DNA from: Lineolata rhizophorae | Taxonomy: Eukaryota > Ascomycota > Dothideomycetes > Lineolatales > Lineolataceae | Direction of reading: 5' to 3' | Assembly: GCA_010093515.1 (NCBI GenBank) | Contig: MU001674.1 | Coordinates: 296,246 to 360,245, forward strand | Length of the DNA: 64,000 nucleotides | In this document: one piece after another, positions 12,526 to 26,616 of the stretch | Numbering within the stretch: position 1 is the first letter of the stretch | How the letters are laid out: each line of letters opens with the position of its first letter | Program-made: the position numbers and the translations under genes | Notes under the pieces: model-generated | The model's database searches: none | What the model was told of the DNA's origin: nothing | What the model saw: only the letters and a program-made list of their open reading frames with translations

Positions 12526-14292
12526 GGTCGCTGTCACAGAAAGTTCGGCCGATGAAGACGGTGTTGAGTAAGTGGTCGGCTTTCGATTGAGACGTGGCTA
12601 AGGAGAAGTTAAGTCTATTTTGGAGATGCACATGTGAAGTTCTACGTACCTCGGTGTACGGCCGGGTCGAGAAGGTAGGCTCCTCCAGCTCCAGCCGAAC
12701 GCACGACGACGTTTCTGTGGAAGCCTTGGATGTCAGGTGACGTCACACAAGAAATGCCATTCAGTACTCGGTGTTCTTGCGTCTGCCGTATTTGGGAATG
12801 CAAAGCAGATGCCGCCTCATCCACTGCAGATCATAGTCGGCTAATCAGATGCTCCTTTTTCTCGTATTTTTGCTGTTTCTATTCCCACTTCTTATAACCT
12901 ACCGTTTCCTTTTGCTTTTCGTCTCCGAATCCTCTTTGCGACACGCTGAGGGTTGATATTCCTGAATGAGCGGCCCCAGGAGGAGGGCTTAATGCAGTCC
13001 ATTCTGTGGTCTCACCTCTTCACATACTGCGTTCCGTGGCTCGCAAGAGCACTACTGCTGCACACAACGGTCTCACTAACAACCATATGAATCCGAACTC
13101 ATGACTGCCAAGACTCATCAGTCTCGCATGCAGTGCTGTTGACCAGATAATTGACTATCTTTGCGGATTCAACGCCTTTCTGCAGCTTCAAGTCTGTTGC
13201 AGGGATGTCTTGCTTTCTACGATGCGCTCATACCCAATAGGATAATCTGTAGGTCTGTTATTATTACTATCGTTAGCTTCCATTCAGATGAAATCACCAA
13301 GTTGAGTTGTCCGATATATGTATCAGTTCGAGCAAGCTTGGAATTTCATCATTTGCCCAATCATTTGGCCAATATTGAAGATTTAGAAGAGATGCCTTCC
13401 TCTAGAACGGTAGTCCACAGAGCGCGCAATCAACTACGGTCACTCACAACATGACATGCTCAAGCTTGGCTGGAGCCTATCCGCGGTCATTAGCATCTCT
13501 TGTATTGTTAGTCTGTACAGCCGTTAGTTCTATTGGTTTGCCCATGGCAGCTAAGCTTAGGATGGAAATATACGTGAAGCCCTGATATAAACCTGCGTTC
13601 TGTTTTGAACCGTTTCATTTCGACGCTTGGATATACACAACTTGAGAATGCATGCGCCCACAATAAAACGCTGCGAAAGTAGCCGAGTGCCTTTGGTCCC
13701 ACCTAACTCTTCACTTGTTTCGGGATTCCGTTTATCACTCCCACGCTCGTCCATTACAGTACAAAAATGCATCCAGGATTGGGGAACTGCGTTGAAGTTT
13801 CCTTGTCCTAGCTACCTGTTGTAGCTACTTCAGCCAACAAAATGCACACTCCTTGAGCAACAGGGAAAACACCAACAATAAAAGAGCCGGAACAATTCAA
13901 ATTCGGAACCTTGGACTTGGAAAAGTCCCCAAAAAGACAAACATCCTCCCTTCCCAGTAGGCGCCGTGCGAACAACCCGGCTCCCCCAGCCTTCCGATTA
14001 CTCCGCCCTCAAACGGGATAGGGAATGTCGTAGTTCCACTTTCGATACTTGGTATCTGTTCACTCACCAAACTCTCCGACCTAGCTGGCAGGCACTTCCC
14101 TACCGAAAAGGAGGGAGACAGCCTTGTGTACGCTCCGAAAAATACTAGGACGCACGTCCCCTAGCACGTTTCGGCCACCCCACAACCCCATACTTCACCC
14201 TCTCACATCCCCACATCAAACCATTCACCCCGTCGCCGCGCTCACCACCCATGCATTAACCCGCACCCACGCATTCAACTCACCCAACCCAC
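12526..14292. other. 1.8-kb intergenic region
   Basis: Moderately AT-rich sequence with only short scattered frames. It should contain the promoter of the lipocalin-like gene (next to 12525) and the 3' UTR of the RSC4-like gene (next to 14293). I see no repeat or RNA gene. Confidence 0.5.
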
Positions 14293-17200
14293 TCACTGTT
14301 TCAACAAATGCACAAAAATCGTAAACCGCTCAAACTCCACCTGCTCGACCCCGACCTTCGCCGCCGCCCTTTGCGTCGCCGCCCCCGCGATGCACTCGAC
14401 CTCGATACGGTTGACGCCCGGCTGCAACTTGCCCTCGAACAGCGGCCTCGTGCGATCCTTAGTCACGCCGAGGCCCATGGCGGGCGCCGGGCTCGGCGCC
14501 GCAGCACCCGGCGCCGGGGTCATGGTCGTGATCGGCGTCGGCGTTGGCGTCTGCGCCTGCGTCGTCGGCACGCCACCAACACCAGCACCGGCGCCGGCAC
14601 CGGCACTGGCGGCAGCGCCACTAGAAGCAGGCTGTTCGCCGCCGCCGCCGCCGCCGCCGCTCCCGCCGGCTACGACGGGCCCGCGCGGAACAACTTCCCA
14701 CAGCTTGTCGCCGTTGACGCGGACGAACGTCTTGTAAGGGCGCGACAGGATCGACGGCGTGAGTTTGGGCGTGATCTGGAGGAAGTGGTGCGTGGTGGGT
14801 AGGGTGATGGTATAGGACTGGATGGCGCGGCGGTCCGAGGCCGCGAACGTGATGACGCGGCGGTTGGGGACGTTGAGGCCCGGGTGTGGGGCCAGGGAGA
14901 GCGACTGGATGAGTGCGTCGGCCGCGGCTGCGAGTTTTGATGTTTGTGTTAGCATCGATGTATAATATAACGGTATGTATAAAATAACTCACTTTTGCCA
15001 GGAGCTCGGTATGTTTGCTCCATCTTGTTTGCCGGTTGGGGCGGGACATAGTAAGTCGGCATTGATGGTGCCGCCTGTTGGTGTTGTTGATGCGTCTGAA
15101 TAGGATGGTGGCCGTACATAGCTCCAGAATGCGGGCTGCCGTTGTTTTGCCGCGCGGGGGGGGGAGGCATACTCGGGGTTAGCCGAACCTGTGCTCCAGG
15201 AACCGCACTCGACGGTCGGATCGCACTCAGCGCAGGCGACTGGCCCGGCTGAACTTCACTCTTGACGCCGTTTGTTGTAGCAGCGGGAGCCGGCGAGGCC
15301 CCGGAACCGCTGCGCGCAGCGCGCTGTCCGATTGCAGAAGGGGCTGGAGTAGCCCCGGAGCCAGCGCGTGAACGGGGACGCGCTCCGTTGGCGCCACTTT
15401 GCGCGGCGTTGGAGTCAGCCGCTACCCCCGGAGTAGCAGAGCTGCGGGCACCTGGTGTATCTGCCCCAGAAGCCGTGGCTGATGGGCTGCCCCTATGAAG
15501 GCGCAACTTGATACCCGAACCTTTTGGCGCCGAGAGGCGAACTCGTCCACCCGGATACGCCGGCTCCTCAACCTTCGATTTTGCTTCTGCCAGGCGCTCT
15601 TTGAACATCTCCTGCGGATAGTGTCAACGCTAAATCGCATGCATCATGACGAAAGAACTGAACACGAACCTCAAACTCGCCCGCAAGGTCAAAGATGTCG
15701 CTGCCATCTTCGTTATATTCGCGTGCATTGTTCCAGATGTAGCTCACTTCCGTCTCAAACTCGTCCCATGACTTGAATTCGGTAACCCACGTAGGTGGAC
15801 TGCGACCCTGAATGCCACGAACTCTCTTTTGTATCGCCTTTAGCGAGACGGGATGCTTTATCAACTGATAGTAGTCCGTAAGGGTACGTGGAGGAAGGTT
15901 CGCAAATGGGGTAAAGATTTCCAGGCCACTTTCGTCCTTGTAGTGCATCAACTCGTCAATGATGTTGTCCTGGGCTTGCATAAATGCCGATCCTTTGGAC
16001 TCCGACTTCTCCTTGGGATCGCGCGAAGGCGTTCCGTTCTGGACAGACTCTTGCCTCTTCGGAGGTTCTTGTTTCTTTGGCTGGGTTTTGGACGAAACGG
16101 AGGCACGAGATGCGCGCTCGTTGGACCTCTGTGCGTCGACCATTTGCTGCTGCTCTACCAAGTGCGGTGGAATAGGCGTAGCTTGAGCGCTATAAGAAGG
16201 ATCGCGGTAGGCGGGGTTGTGCTTGACCATGAAGTTCGAGGCAGTCTTCCTAATCCTCTCCGCGTCTTCGAAGACGAGTGATTTCTTGTCGTTGAACATC
16301 TTTGCGTTGTTGACCATGCGCTTAACATCGCTCTCAATGGTAGAGATGTTGGGATACTCGCGGCGCTTGAGCTTGGCCTATCAAGATGGTAGGTGTTAAG
16401 AATGATCATACGCAGCTTCATTGACCGAGTATCAAACGCACCTCTATCGTATCTATAGCGATAGGTAGAAGAATGGTCTCGTAGTACTCTGGCAACTCAT
16501 TCTACGTGTCGTCAGCCGATATTCCCACTTCAATCCTATACCGGTTTGCTGCTTCGAGTTGAGCTGGAGGATAGGCGTACTCTATTAGGTAAAGTGAGGA
16601 AGTGGGTAGCGATATGGCGTCCACTATTGCGCACAATAAGTTAACAATTGGTTTGCGCAAGAAGGACCGTTGACAAGAGACGTTGGGTAAAGCGTACGTT
16701 TTGTCCTTCGCTTGCCTCAAAGTTTCGAGGAACTTGAGGCCAGCCTCGGTGGTCGACTCGGGCGTCTCCACTCCATCAGAGTAGGCATCCTGGAGCAAGG
16801 CACCGAGTTAGCATTGCAAATGTGCGGCCAAGCTATGTGTATGCGCATTGTGGGAGCAGGCAGGACTGCAAACGAAATACGCAGAAAAAAGGTGCGACGC
16901 AGGCAATAGCGGGCGCGGATAGCGGACGAAAGACGTTAGAAGGGCGGGACCAGGGACGAAGAGAGCGCTGGCGAACGCGGACTTGCGGTGGTGATGGGCG
17001 CGGTAACTTCCACACCAAGGGCACGGAAATAACCCCAGCCCTGGCGGGAGCTGCTCTCCGTGATCGACCACGAAGCGCAACCGCCGCAGCGCAGCGCACA
17101 GCTCCGTAGCCGCAACCCAGGGTTCGCTGCCCTACAGCGCCCCGCGCTGAGGCGGCGGCGGAGGCGGCGGCGGCGGCGGCGGCGCTCGCCCGCGCTTCTT

Positions 17201-17447
17201 CTCCGGCCTCGTCTTGTTTTCTCTCTTGTCCTTGACTCCTCCGTCCCTCCATCAATCCGTCCACGTCTGCTCGCGAACCCGCAATCGCGCGCCTCCGCGC
17301 CCTGCATCTCCCCAACACCACGGTATGCGAACTACACCAAACGGAGACCCAACGTACCGACAAGCGCTGGCGCTTCGTGGAGCGCGCGTCCGCGTCGGGC
17401 GTCGACACTTGCGCCGCGCCGGCCTTGCGCTTTGAGTCGCGCTCCAT
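14293..17447 (-). CDS. RSC4: RSC4-like chromatin-remodelling subunit with two bromodomains
   Basis: Seven exons, complement of 14293-14927, 14993-15611, 15670-16377, 16442-16501, 16581-16623, 16698-16789 and 17358-17447, give 748 residues; all junction phases agree. A basic head (about 30 residues) leads to the first bromodomain at about 45-140, rebuilt over four exons as KTGRHIATHFLTLPNR, NELPEYYETILLPIAIDTIE and AKLKRREYPNISTIESDV. A charged linker follows. The second bromodomain spans about 235-340 (IFTPFANLPPRTLTDYYQLI to YNEDGSDIFDLAGEF). The tail has an S/A/P-rich region and a C-terminal beta-rich domain with an internal A/G/P-rich loop, as in Rsc4. In yeast Rsc4 reads acetylated H3 in the RSC complex. 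The first intron is long (568 bp) and holds a GGC run at about 17149-17187; an extra small exon there cannot be excluded. Confidence 0.85.
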
Positions 17448-18638
17448 CGCTTCGCGCGCGCGCGGATGGGCGTGCCTTTGCTCGCCGGGTAGGGTCGGTC
17501 GCGGGAACACCTTAGGGACGGGAGCAAGCCGTGGAAGGACCACCTTCTCGGCCGTTGCACGGCGGAGAGAGGTGAGGGGAGGAAACGGACGAGACGGCGG
17601 ATGCGAGCGCGTCGCCGGTTTTTTTGGGAGGGGGGGGCGCGCGCCGCGGCGGCGGCGGCTCTCGATCGCCGGAGGGGGAGAGAAGAAAGAAGGAGGAAAG
17701 AAGAAAGAGTGCAGGGAAGACGGGGCGCGCAGCACGCACACCACACGTGCTGCCCCGGAGGAGCGGGATGCGAGTTGTGCGTGCGTGCGGTGTTGTGGGT
17801 ACGAAAGACGGTTGGTGGTTGCGTGGACTGTGCCGGGCGCGCAACGGCGGGCCGGGGCAGGCAGGTCGGGGGTGTGCGGGCGCGGCGCTGTCGCGAACAG
17901 ACAAGAGCAGGCGATGGAGAACGGGACGCCGTCGCGTTGTTCCTGGTGCTGGCCGGGCTGCAGTTGCTTGCTGGTGGGCGTCAGGTCCGTGGCGGGTAAG
18001 GCTTGGGCCCGTGCCCGTCGGCCTGCAGGGAATCCGGGGCTGCGCCCGACACGGGGCCGGCCCGCTTAGTCACCCGTTTGCTGAGTCACCCGAATCCGCT
18101 GCCAGCAGAACTACTCAGGGCTACTCCGTCCGACTGGTTTCAAATTTCCTGCTGAAAACACGCCCGCAATCATTGAGCCTTTGAATCAATCGTCGCGCTT
18201 CTGCTTCACCGTACTCTACCGCCAGCCGGCAACCCGAAGTCTGCACCATTCATTCTAACTGCCAATAGCAACCCTTCTCTCAAATCAGGCCACGGCCATA
18301 AGTCCCTTTCCCATTGCCATGCCGCATGGTTCCGCAGGGTATCGCTATGGTGAAAAGTTGGTCCCAACAAGCCGGAGAAACCTTGATTCTCATTTTTGCG
18401 GCCAACCATTGAACCCTCTCCTTGTCAAATTGAAAGAAAAAGAATAGCCTTCATCGACAGAAAAGCACAACCGAGGAGCAGTAAAAATGCACGTGACCAG
18501 TCACAAGAGAAGAAACTGTATAGGAACGAGCAAGGGGGGAGGAGGACGTTTCAAAACCCCGTTGTTGATCGAAAAGGAACACAGTCCATCAATACTTTTC
18601 CCTTACCATACTTCCCTCAGCCAGCCAACCCCCCTTCC
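17448..18638. other. intergenic, RSC4 promoter and CaMK 3' flank
   Basis: About 1.2 kb, very GC-rich near the RSC4-like start and less so toward 18.4 kb. Both strands carry long overlapping frames (for example plus 17377-18069) that encode only arginine- and alanine-rich sequence, so I call none of them. The end near 18638 is probably CaMK 3' UTR. Confidence 0.5.
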
Positions 18639-20305
<1,667 letters not shown>

Positions 20306-21726
20306 GACGGCGGCGGGGCCTGGTAGCGACGAAGGCTCTTTCACAGGCGCGTTGGGGCGGTTGCGGGGATGGATATACTAATCGCTCCGCGGGCCGGACT
20401 GCGATCTCGCGAAGGAAGAAGGCCTTCCTTTTAGGGTCGGCTGGCGGGCCTCTTGAGACGGTATAGGCGTGCAGGTAACGCTGTTCGCGACAGGGACAGT
20501 GAATGGCGGGAGCGGTACGGAGGAAGGCGGGGTGAGTCGACCAACACACAACACACGCGAAGGTGGGGCGGCGCGGCGCGGAGGGCGGGATGCAGAGAGC
20601 AAGGCTGAGGCCGGGACAACGGCAGGAAACGTGCACCAGCGGATTGGCGGGCGGTGGGAGAAGCCGTTGAAAGGGGATGGAGGGAGTGGAAGTGGATAGG
20701 GCTGGTGGAATAAGGAGAAGGCCCTGGCCTTTGGGCGGACAGCATGAAAAGGAACTGCAGCTGACGCTCAGCTCTGCCCGCGGTTGGCGACGCAGCCAGG
20801 TCTAGGCGTGTAGGGAGCGAGACGCGGAGTCGAGTTGAGCCGCCCGAATCAGCAAGCCCGTCGCCCTGGCAGCCCCTCCCCGCCGAGCCTGGCGTGCGGT
20901 TCGGGGGCGGTGCATGCCTGAGGAAGCCTCGAGAGGCGCGCCGCGAGGCGGCATCCGGCGGCAGACGGCGAGGCTGTGCAGGCTTCCTGCAATGCGCGCT
21001 CGCGGACGAGCCTGCCGCAAGGCTCACATCCTCAAATCTCCGTCGCCAGATGCCACGCCGCAAGCGCGCAAGGCTCCGCCGTCGTCTGCTTCGTCGAGCG
21101 CGTGGAAGGGGCCATATGGAGGCGAAACCCAACGCGCGCCCGGGCTGGTCGGTTGCAGCGTCGCGAAAGAAACCAGTGATGTTGCGAACGTGCTCAGCCT
21201 GCTGCCTCACGTACATGGCAAGATCCTCTCCAATAAAAAGCGTCGCAAACCCGGCCCCATGCGAAATGCAAAGACTCCCCTTTGACATGTCCAGCCCTTT
21301 ATCGCGGGCTGAAGTCGAGATTATGTACTGTCCAACCACAGCATTCCACTGGTTTCTTTTTGTGGCGGTTTAATCTTTATTCACGTGCAACAACGAAAAG
21401 CAGGAAAATATCGTCATAGGCCTGTCGTCTTCAGACCGTATGTATTGCGTGGCTTGCTACCGAACCAAGGCCCGGCGCGGCGATGCTCAAGCCCCACGAC
21501 GTCATACGCCGTCCAAACTTATATTTGAGCCCGTGCTGCCTTGAACGAAGCTCTATCCTCATCCTCCGCAGTCCTTGCAGACATTCGCAGCCCTCAGCAA
21601 ATTCACACCGCCAGCTTACTCTTCAGTCACTGCATTTGTAGACCACTGACTCGGCTCGCCTGCGCCACACCTCCCCCACCCCCACCAGCACGCGCATCGC
21701 CAAGTACATACCTGGAGTTATTAGCC
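20306..21726. other. divergent promoter region between CaMK and small membrane protein genes
   Basis: The 1.4-kb space separates two divergent genes. The CaMK side is GC-rich and has a long minus-strand frame (20431-21339) without domain features. On the other side a TATA-like TTATATTT lies near 21520, about 200 bp before the plus-strand start, followed by C/T/A-rich leader sequence. No other element is seen. Confidence 0.5.
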
Positions 21727-22124
21727 ATGGCCAGCACCACAGCCATCGTCTTCTCCGTCCTCGCGGGCGTCATCGCTCTTCTAGCCGCCTATGTCTACCT
21801 CTTCGGCATCCCACCCGAGCTGAAGCGCGAGATGCAGGAACAGGCGCTCAAGACCATGGGCGAGAACAAGGCCTCCTACATAATGAAGGGTACGTGCTAC
21901 ACACATGCAGTCTAACCCTCCCATCCGCTCCGCGTTTATTCGCGCTTGGTCTCTAACTTTGCCGTCTTCCAGACCAAATGGACAAGATCCCCGACTCCGA
22001 CCAGCAGGACGTCAAGGAGCTCAAGGGCGGACTGAAGAACGCTGTCGGAGGTGGACTCAACAACCCTCTCGGCAAGGCAGGCGGCGACGCCGCCGACGAT
22101 CTTACCAGGGGAATGCGTGAGTAG
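21727..22124 (+). CDS. small single-pass membrane protein, unknown function
   Basis: Exons 21727-21889 and 21973-22124 give 104 residues; the 83-bp intron has a GTACGT donor. Residues 4-28 form one strongly hydrophobic segment (TAIVFSVLAGVIALLAAYVYLFG). It is followed by IPPELKREMQEQALKTMGENKASYIMKDQ, a charged amphipathic helix, and a Gly/Asp-rich tail. The likely topology is an N-terminal anchor with a soluble C-terminus. I do not recognise a named family, although the frame and splice are clean. The stop lies inside the sequence CGTGAGTAG, which contains a strong GTGAGT donor. A further 3' exon that replaces the last residues is therefore possible. Confidence 0.75.
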
Positions 22125-22470
22125 CGGCTTGGCTGGTGAACCCATTCAATGGAAATGTCGGCGCTAGCCAGAACTCCGACCGAAACTGCGTAGGGCTACT
22201 AGGAGGGGAGCTTTCCATTTAGGGGAAGAGCATTGACAGGCACAGCAACAGCGCGGGATGTCATTGCATTCCTATTATTGCTGTAATTGTATTGATATGA
22301 CCTTACGGCTTATATGCATATGTAATCGTCGTTTGTACTTTCAAAAACCTTGGAACGGTACTTAACGATGCATTGCTTGCTCCTTTTGACTTTTTCTCAT
22401 TAAAGAAAAAGAAAATATTTCTGCTTTCAGTCGTAAACCATAGCGCATCGTCTCATCTCGCCTTTTACTT
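22125..22470. other. convergent 3' region
   Basis: Short AT-rich space between the ends of a plus-strand and a minus-strand gene. It probably holds both 3' UTRs and their polyadenylation signals. Nothing else is visible. Confidence 0.5.
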
Positions 22471-24616
22471 TTAGACACTAATCCACCTTGCCATCCACTG
22501 ATCCACGACCGCCTTCGCCTCGTCCACCAGGCCCATTTCCAGCAACAGCTGCGTCGTGCCACGGACGCCGCTCTCGAGCGCCGAGAAGATCCACGCGTGG
22601 GTGTAGCTCGTGTGCTCGCCCACGAAAACGGTGTGCTTCTCGGTGTGGAAGTAAGCGGGGAGGTAGAGCTCCTGCTGGCCGCTGAGCGGCGAGCACCAGG
22701 CGCCGGCCTGGTGCCGGTCGAACTCCCAGCAGATGCGGTCGTAGGCGCCCGTGAACTGCTCGTTGGCGATCTCGCCGTGGATCTCGGCCATGGCGCGCTG
22801 CACGAGCGCCACGTGCTCCACCTCGTCGAGCGCGCCCAGCGAGCGAGCGAGCACGCCGGACCGGTAGTTGGCCAGCAGCGCGCCCGGCAGGCTCGAGTTG
22901 AGCTTGTACGAAGGGTAGCAGATGCTGCCGATGCCCGGGATGTCCGTCGAACCGCAGCCGCCGAAGATGGGGTGTTCCAAGTGCTCCCAGAACCGCGTCT
23001 TGTAGTGCAATGCTACCTTACATGCCTGTTGGTAGTTGAGGGTGTTGATCGCACGGGAGAGGAGGGAAGTGTAGTCGGGCAGGCGCCAGATGCGCACCTT
23101 GGAGAAGGGAACAGCCACTACCGTGTAGTCGAACGTCTTGGAATCGGTATTCATGTCGAAGGGGTTGTCGCTGCGCCACTTGATGGTCATCTGCTCAGAC
23201 TCTTCGTCCCATTCCATCTCATGAACATTAGTTCCAAACATGGTTCTGTTCAACACAAGCGGGCCGAATGCAGCAGGAAGCTGGCTCAGGCCCTTATCAA
23301 TAGTCCTCCACTCGGTCGCGGCGAAATACACAGAATCATACTCCCAGCTTGGGAAATGATCGTCAATCGTGTCTACCTGATCGGTGATATTAAGATCCAA
23401 ACGGAGGACTCTACGCAAATACTCCGCCTCAGAGAAATCGAGCAGGCCTCTGTCGACGGCATCTTTGTGCGCCTGGAAGATGTTGGCCGCAATGGCGCGC
23501 ACATCATCCTCATCAAGCCCAACCCATTCCTCGTAAGCTTCTTCCGCTTCTGCAACAGCAGTTGCGTTGGAATACGTGGCATTGGGGTTGTCTTGATAAG
23601 CTGGACTTTCCTCAACTTCAGCTGTGCCCGGAACAGTCCCATCAGGCCGCCGCTTCGAGGTTGAAGTCGGAGTGTTCGGGCTGTTCTGGATCCACGGAAT
23701 GAAATTGACGGCGTAGTCAGGATCATTCCCGTTCATCTCATTGAGGGTCTCGGCAAGTTGGAAGACCATCCTGTGATCCATGATCTGAATGGTCTCATTT
23801 GTGTCCGGATCGGTGATGCTGACAGGAAATCGCATCGGGCCCATCTCCTGATACTGATAGTCATCTGGGCTCGTTCCATTCAGATAAGTGGTGTGAACCC
23901 GACCGCCAATCCTATAAGACGACTCAATGATTGTGTAATCATGAATCCCCACGGAATCAAGGAGGTACTGATCATGATTGTCAGTTCAATTGCATTGTTT
24001 TCCGCATTCTGCCAATTCAATCGTCAGGGTAACTTACAGCAGTCATCAGCCCAGACATGCCTCCACCGATGATGCCAACAGTGCTGGACTTTGCCTGTGC
24101 TACAAATACATCGTCCGGTTCCTTCTCCGAAAGATACTCCACGCCGTCGAACCATGGGCCTTCCGAGTCTGCAATCTCTGCAAAGACGGCTCGACGCTGG
24201 TTGTTGCGTTTCATGACGGGAATAGGATCCGACCTTCCGACTAGTTCGATTCCTGAAAAAGCGTGCAAGCAACCATGCTCGAGGAGGCTTTCTGGGGCAA
24301 CCCAGACAAACCTCGAAGGACGATTCTCATCCCAGCCAACATGTCGTTTTGCAAGCTCGTGATTACCAATATAAGCGGTACCAATGCGATGATGACTGAA
24401 CGCGGGATCGTCTAGATCGCAGGCTCCATAGTGAATCGAAAGCTCTCCGTCAATGGGACGGTGGTATTCGATTTCAATGTTCTGAGCTCCGCCGGATTCT
24501 ACCGCAGCAGGGCGTATAAAACTGACAGAGTCGGACGAAACTGCATTACCCAAAGAAGGAACAAAAAGGGACCAGAAGGCCAGGGACGACGACAGTGCCG
24601 ACCTGAGAGCGAGCAT
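22471..24616 (-). CDS. L-amino-acid-oxidase-like flavin amine oxidase, probably secreted
   Basis: Two exons, complement of 22471-23967 and 24038-24616, give 691 residues. The start at 24616 opens with a hydrophobic signal peptide (MLALRSALSSSLAFWSLFVP). About 150 residues then precede the FAD Rossmann motif VGIIGGGMSGLMTA (180-193), which is continued by the next exon with YLLDSVGIHDYTIIESSYRIGGRVHT. The E-x5-GGR segment after the dinucleotide motif is the standard GD/GG box of monoamine and L-amino acid oxidases. MGPMRFP lies nearby, and a C-terminal flavin motif (VFVGEHTSYTHAWIFSALESGVRGT) closes the fold. Several NxS/T sites suit secretion. Such enzymes oxidise L-amino acids to keto acids with NH3 and H2O2, for nitrogen scavenging or antagonism. 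Its end converges on the small membrane protein gene. Confidence 0.9.
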
Positions 24617-26616
24617 GTTATATGACGTTGGCAACACCACAAAAAAGGATTCCCAAGCTCCCGGCGGAGCACCACAGACAAAACAGGCCAGAAAGCTCAA
24701 CTTAATAGGTATCGTAATCCCTGCCAAATCCACGCCGGACCTGGGCTAACTCCGTGCGACCATGTCACCATGCAATGCAAAACGCAACTCAACTTTTTAT
24801 GGCGACGATCAAGGGATTTACTCATGGAATACAGATAAGATCCCTCAGAAAACCGTGTGGGGCACATCTCGGCGCCCACCCTTGGATATTTGGATGAGCC
24901 ATTGTGCCTGTACAGAGACAACTAGCCGAGAAATACTGCGTTGTCCGACAAAACTTCGACTGCCTAGAAACAAGAAGCGCCTGTAGCAAGCTTAGCAAGC
25001 TCTTGATAGTGCTAGAAGCTCGCGCTCGGCCCTTATCAGTCGTTTTTGATACGAGAGCGGGATAACCGGGTCACGGCACGCAGAAGGAAAGATCTAGCGC
25101 GGCCCGGTGCCTGTTCGTGGAGGGTTCGAGCTGGGGTCGTTCGGCGGCTGTGGGAAACTGCGGAGAGCTAGTGCCGGTGAGGAAGGTCGCCGCACGACGC
25201 GACTGGCTCGGTCCGGATGCCAAGACGGCTTGGCCTCGACGCCAAGGCGAGCCCACCGTGGGTGGCTGCGAACCCGACAGCCCGGCGGGAAGCTCTAATC
25301 CCAGCGACACATACCGTTGACTCAACCAGCATCTCTGCCTCTCAGCATTGCCCTCGCACGACCGCGCCGCAGCATCCGCTTGCTTTGCAATCCGGCATCG
25401 CTGTCATCGGCAGGGCGTGTAGGAATCACGGCCAATGTCAGGAGGCCGGCATCGCGCAGCACCCACCTGCGAATTCCGCACCACGAGTTGTCTTGCACTC
25501 ATTTACACCTACAACGAAGCTTCGATCTAGACCTCGCCAAGCAACGACATCCTAATTGTGCATGTCGCTTTTGGTTCACTCACAGAATATTGGAACAGTT
25601 CTTGGAATAGAATCAATTCTTTCCACAGAGTACACAGTATGAAGGGTTGCCATTAAGGGGCGTTCGTTCAAGTTTGACAGGATTTAAGCGGCTGCTATTA
25701 CAAATGTTGATCAAAATAGCACGCCTCCGCCGAGTCCGAGGCGCAGGTTTTCTAATATACCGCATGCCACCACGTGGATGCACGACCCACTACGGAGTAG
25801 TTCGGGGAGACATCCAGTGAGCGACCTAAGCACCCTCTAGAATCGTGGGACTTAATGCTAGATAACATAGCAGAATGAAGGCTTATCGAAACTTGAGAAC
25901 TTTTAAGAACTAGTTTAGTGCGGGATAGTACGCATGTGCGGCTTACGGCGACTCAACCTCTTCCCTGTCAACCAAGTCGTATGTGGCGCGTTAGGCCAAT
26001 TCCAACAGTACATAGCACTCGCCTTCCGCCACCGTACATAGTATGTTGTAATCCGCCCCACATGGGTATGACCCCATGACTTCCGACTCTATAGAGAGCT
26101 TTCATGAAGAAGGCAAAACCTTAGTCAATTGGTTGGTTCCGTTCTTAGCTCGTCGACTTCTTTTGTTTCAGAGTTCTACTATGTATACGTACGCTGCGTA
26201 ATGCAGGGTCGAAACCTTATAGTAAATTCTCCGATTGGGCCGTTTAGTAGCGTACAGCCACGCAGGACGAAACGCATTCTATAGCAAAGCAGATGCTGTA
26301 CAAGTCGACGATCCTCTTGGATACTAGTCCGTCTCGCATCCTACATAACCTAACAAGATCCGGCCACACATGCCCACGAATAATGGGCCGAAAATCCGTC
26401 CATTATCGCTTTCTCGCAGTAAAGTTTTATAGGATTGAACTTTACATGAAATACACAATGGACTGCGTGGCATTATCAGTTCTCCAGGCAGTTTAAGGTA
26501 AGTTCCATCTTGTAGCAGCCAAAGTATTACGATCAATTATTAGTTATGCTACGCTAAAGCAAACCATATACAAAGAAGTCGACCCAAAAAACAACGCCAT
26601 GCTCCCACCGAAACGC
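24617..26616. other. 2-kb intergenic region
   Basis: Contains the promoter side of the oxidase gene (next to 24616). A GC-rich patch at about 25.07-25.55 kb has short overlapping frames without domains; AT-richer sequence follows. A copy of the palindromic-core word TACGGAGTA is at 25791-25799. No gene is supported. Confidence 0.5.

Noticed and set aside
17377-18069. 230-codon plus-strand frame near the RSC4-like start
   Set aside because: Overlaps the antisense of the first RSC4 exon and its promoter; composition is GC-driven arginine/glycine.
20431-21339. 302-codon minus-strand frame upstream of CaMK
   Set aside because: Lies in the divergent promoter region, has no domain, and does not connect in frame to CaMK by good splice sites.
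24242-24256. tRNA B-box-like GTTCGATTCC
   Set aside because: It lies inside the oxidase coding exon, and no A-box, acceptor stem or anticodon arm is found around it.
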